Assembly: GCA_041987205.1 (NCBI GenBank)
Contig: JBHIWX010000090.1
Location: 1 to 16,298 of the forward strand
Source: BOKV01 sp041987205
GTDB taxonomy: Bacteria; Pseudomonadota; Alphaproteobacteria; Rhizobiales; Rhizobiaceae
DNA: 16,298 bases
Reading direction: 5' to 3'
Within the stretch, counting starts at the first letter, position 1. Every line of letters starts with the position of its first letter. This document shows positions 15,380 to 16,298 of the stretch, one piece after another. The translations under genes were made by a program, and so were the position numbers. The notes beneath the pieces were generated by a model, which was not told where the DNA came from, searched no databases, and saw nothing but the letters and a program-made list of their open reading frames with translations.

Positions 15380-15390
15380 GTTGATTCAAC
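15380..15390. promoter_or_regulatory. GTTGATTCAAC palindrome upstream of pdhA
   Basis: A perfect 5+1+5 palindrome about 27 bases upstream of the candidate -35 element of pdhA. It shares the pattern GTTGNNNCAAC with the site at 12247-12257 upstream of eno. Confidence 0.35.
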
Positions 15391-15436
15391 GCAGGCAAGT
15401 TATGCGCTTTTTGCAATTGAAAAGCCGCACGCCTGC
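15391..15436. repeat. Nested inverted repeat overlapping the pdhA promoter
   Basis: GCAGGC (15391-15396) pairs with GCCTGC (15431-15436). Inside, TGCGCTTTT (15403-15411) pairs with AAAAG and CGCA (15420-15429, one bulged C) around an 8-base loop. The right arm covers the candidate -35 hexamer of pdhA, so the structure may be an operator or may influence promoter use. Confidence 0.5.
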
Positions 15437-15444
15437 AATACACT
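15417..15444 (+). promoter_or_regulatory. Candidate promoter for pdhA
   Basis: TTGAAA (15417-15422, five of six consensus bases) and TACACT (15439-15444, four of six) are separated by 16 bases. Transcription would start near 15451, giving a leader of about 138 bases before the ATG. The -35 element lies inside the inverted repeat 15391-15436. Confidence 0.45.
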
Positions 15445-15466
15445 CATAGGCAATCGAGCGTTCGCG

Positions 15467-15570
15467 CCGATACCGATCGAAACAATCGGGTCGGGGGAGG
15501 CGGGAGCGACAAGTGGCGGCGAACCAGACCGCCACGCAAGAACGGCGGACGCCATGAAGCGGAGCCGCCG
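15467..15570 (+). promoter_or_regulatory. Structured 5' leader of pdhA (three successive hairpins)
   Basis: Three inverted repeats follow one another just before pdhA. CCGA-CCGAT (15467-15477) pairs with ATCGG-TCGG (15485-15494) with a small internal loop. GTGGCGG (15513-15519) pairs perfectly with CCGCCAC (15529-15535). CGGCGG (15543-15548) pairs with CCGCCG (15565-15570). The last ends 4 bases before the Shine-Dalgarno AGGGAG (15575-15580). GC-rich DNA makes such stems by chance fairly often, so function is open. Confidence 0.4.
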
Positions 15571-15588
15571 AGAAAGGGAGAGAGGCGC

Positions 15589-16298
15589 ATGGCTGCGACA
15601 GCGGCAAAATCCCAATCGGGCAAATCCCAGCCGACCAAATCCCGGTCGGCCCGGTCCCAATCGTCGAAGTCCAAATCGGCATCGTCCTCCGGCAAATCGG
15701 GTGGCAAGGCCAAGCCGGACGTCGACGAGTCCATCACCCATTTCGATGCGCCCGCGCCGGAGAAGTTCTCCGACGAACAGGAACTTCAGGCCTATCGCGA
15801 CATGCTGCTGATCCGCCGTTTCGAGGAAAAGGCGGGCCAGCTCTACGGCATGGGCTTCATCGGAGGGTTCTGCCACCTCTATATCGGCCAGGAAGCCGTG
15901 GTCACCGGCATGCAGATGGCCATCGGCGAGGGCGACCAGGTCATCACCGGCTATCGCGACCACGGCCACATGCTGGCCTGCGGCATGGATGCAGCCGGCG
16001 TCATGGCGGAACTGACCGGGCGCCGCGGCGGCTATTCCAGGGGCAAGGGCGGCTCGATGCACATGTTCTCCCGCGAGAAGAACTTTTTCGGCGGGCACGG
16101 CATCGTCGGTGCGCAGGTCTCGCTCGGCACGGGGCTGGCCTTCGCCAACAACTACCGTGACAATGACCGCGTCTGCCTGACCTATTTCGGCGACGGTGCG
16201 GCCAATCAGGGCCAGGTCTACGAGAGCTTCAACATGGCCGAGCTGTGGAAGCTGCCGGTCATCTACATCATCGAGAACAACCGCTACGCCATGGGCAC
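15589..16298 (+). CDS. pdhA: Pyruvate dehydrogenase E1 component, alpha subunit, N-terminal part (3' end outside window)
   Basis: The alpha subunit of the heterotetrameric E1 enzyme decarboxylates pyruvate with thiamine diphosphate and passes the acetyl group to the E2 lipoyl arm. The window holds 236 codons. The conserved part starts near residue 57 with ELQAYRDMLLIRRFEEKAGQLYGMGFIGGFCHLYIGQEA. GYRDHGHMLACG, GRRGGYSRGKGGSMHMF and GGHGIVGAQVSLGTGLAFAN follow. The thiamine diphosphate motif runs from GDG (201-203, then AANQGQ) to NN (230-231). The first 43 residues are a Lys/Ser-rich extension with five tandem five-residue units (7-31), unlike the rest of the protein. AGGGAG at 15575-15580 lies 8 bases before the ATG. 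Rhizobial homologues as I recall them also have a basic N-terminal extension, but a less regular one. Confidence 0.96.
   Translation, partial: MAATAAKSQSGKSQPTKSRSARSQSSKSKSASSSGKSGGKAKPDVDESITHFDAPAPEKFSDEQELQAYRDMLLIRRFEEKAGQLYGMGFIGGFCHLYIGQEAVVTGMQMAIGEGDQVITGYRDHGHMLACGMDAAGVMAELTGRRGGYSRGKGGSMHMFSREKNFFGGHGIVGAQVSLGTGLAFANNYRDNDRVCLTYFGDGAANQGQVYESFNMAELWKLPVIYIIENNRYAMG
15607..15681 (+). repeat. 15-base tandem repeat inside pdhA (five copies)
   Basis: Five in-frame copies of a 15-base unit encode KSQSG, KSQPT, KSRSA, RSQSS and KSKSA. The first three begin AAATCCC, and the pattern AAATCCCAATCGG is still visible in most copies. The nucleotide similarity points to recent tandem duplication. 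A less regular Ser/Gly/Lys stretch follows to residue 43. Confidence 0.85.

Larger units (their letters stand above)
15169..15588. other. 420-base non-coding region between ftsB and pdhA
   Basis: I see no convincing gene here; the short open frames look like shadows. From left to right it holds the hairpin at 15228-15243, a second perfect 6-base-pair hairpin (TGCGCG/CGCGCA, 15296-15313), and an AT-rich patch (15335-15370) with three TTAA tetramers starting at 15338, 15353 and 15367. The palindrome GTTGATTCAAC (15380-15390), the nested inverted repeat 15391-15436, a probable promoter (15417-15444) and three leader hairpins (15467-15570) follow. The TTAA spacing (11 and 10 bases between) does not match the CtrA pattern TTAA-N7-TTAA. 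Confidence 0.6.

Noticed and set aside
15554..15811. 85-codon + strand open frame overlapping the start of pdhA
   Set aside because: It is an out-of-frame reading of the pdhA leader and repeat; its Arg/Pro/Asn richness comes from the repeat.

Overview
The window is a GC-rich stretch of core chromosome from an alphaproteobacterium, most likely Hyphomicrobiales (Rhizobiales) and possibly close to Mesorhizobium or the Phyllobacteriaceae. The gene order tpiA / secG / pyrG / kdsA / eno / ftsB / pdhA, a pyruvate dehydrogenase of the separate E1-alpha type, and the style of the predicted proteins all point there. The family-level placement is inference. No rRNA, tRNA, CRISPR array, transposase, phage gene or plasmid gene was seen.

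Layout. (1) 1-2349, + strand: the 3' end of tpiA, a zinc-free medium-chain oxidoreductase, and a class III nucleotide cyclase with a C-terminal membrane anchor. The last two lie between tpiA and secG. (2) 2480-4688, + strand: secG, a strong intrinsic terminator, and pyrG. (3) 4700-7506: a palindromic intergenic repeat, then two - strand genes, an EamA-type exporter and a membrane GGDEF-EAL protein with a degenerate GGDEF motif. (4) 7800-9944, + strand: an unrecognised exported protein and a D,D-carboxypeptidase of the DacA/PBP5 type. (5) 9988-11777, + strand: a glyoxalase-like VOC protein closely coupled to kdsA. (6) 11795-12223, - strand: a small exported LprI/DUF1311 protein. (7) 12410-15168, + strand: eno, a DUF2332 gene that starts on the base after the eno stop, and ftsB. 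(8) 15169-15588: a 420-base non-coding region with several inverted repeats and a probable promoter. (9) 15589 to the end: the 5' part of pdhA.

How the genes fit together. tpiA, eno and pdhA belong to lower glycolysis and entry into the TCA cycle. pyrG makes CTP, and kdsA makes Kdo-8-phosphate, which is activated with CTP for lipopolysaccharide. dacA and ftsB act on the cell wall and the division septum, and secG serves protein export. The cyclase and the EAL protein are nucleotide second-messenger genes placed among these housekeeping genes.

No clear new multi-gene system was found. The points most worth a second look are the 15-base tandem repeat that encodes a Lys/Ser-rich extension of PdhA, the structured pdhA upstream region, a shared GTTGNNNCAAC palindrome upstream of eno and pdhA, the Lys-to-Asn change at the base-recognition position of the cyclase, and the abutting eno-DUF2332 pair.
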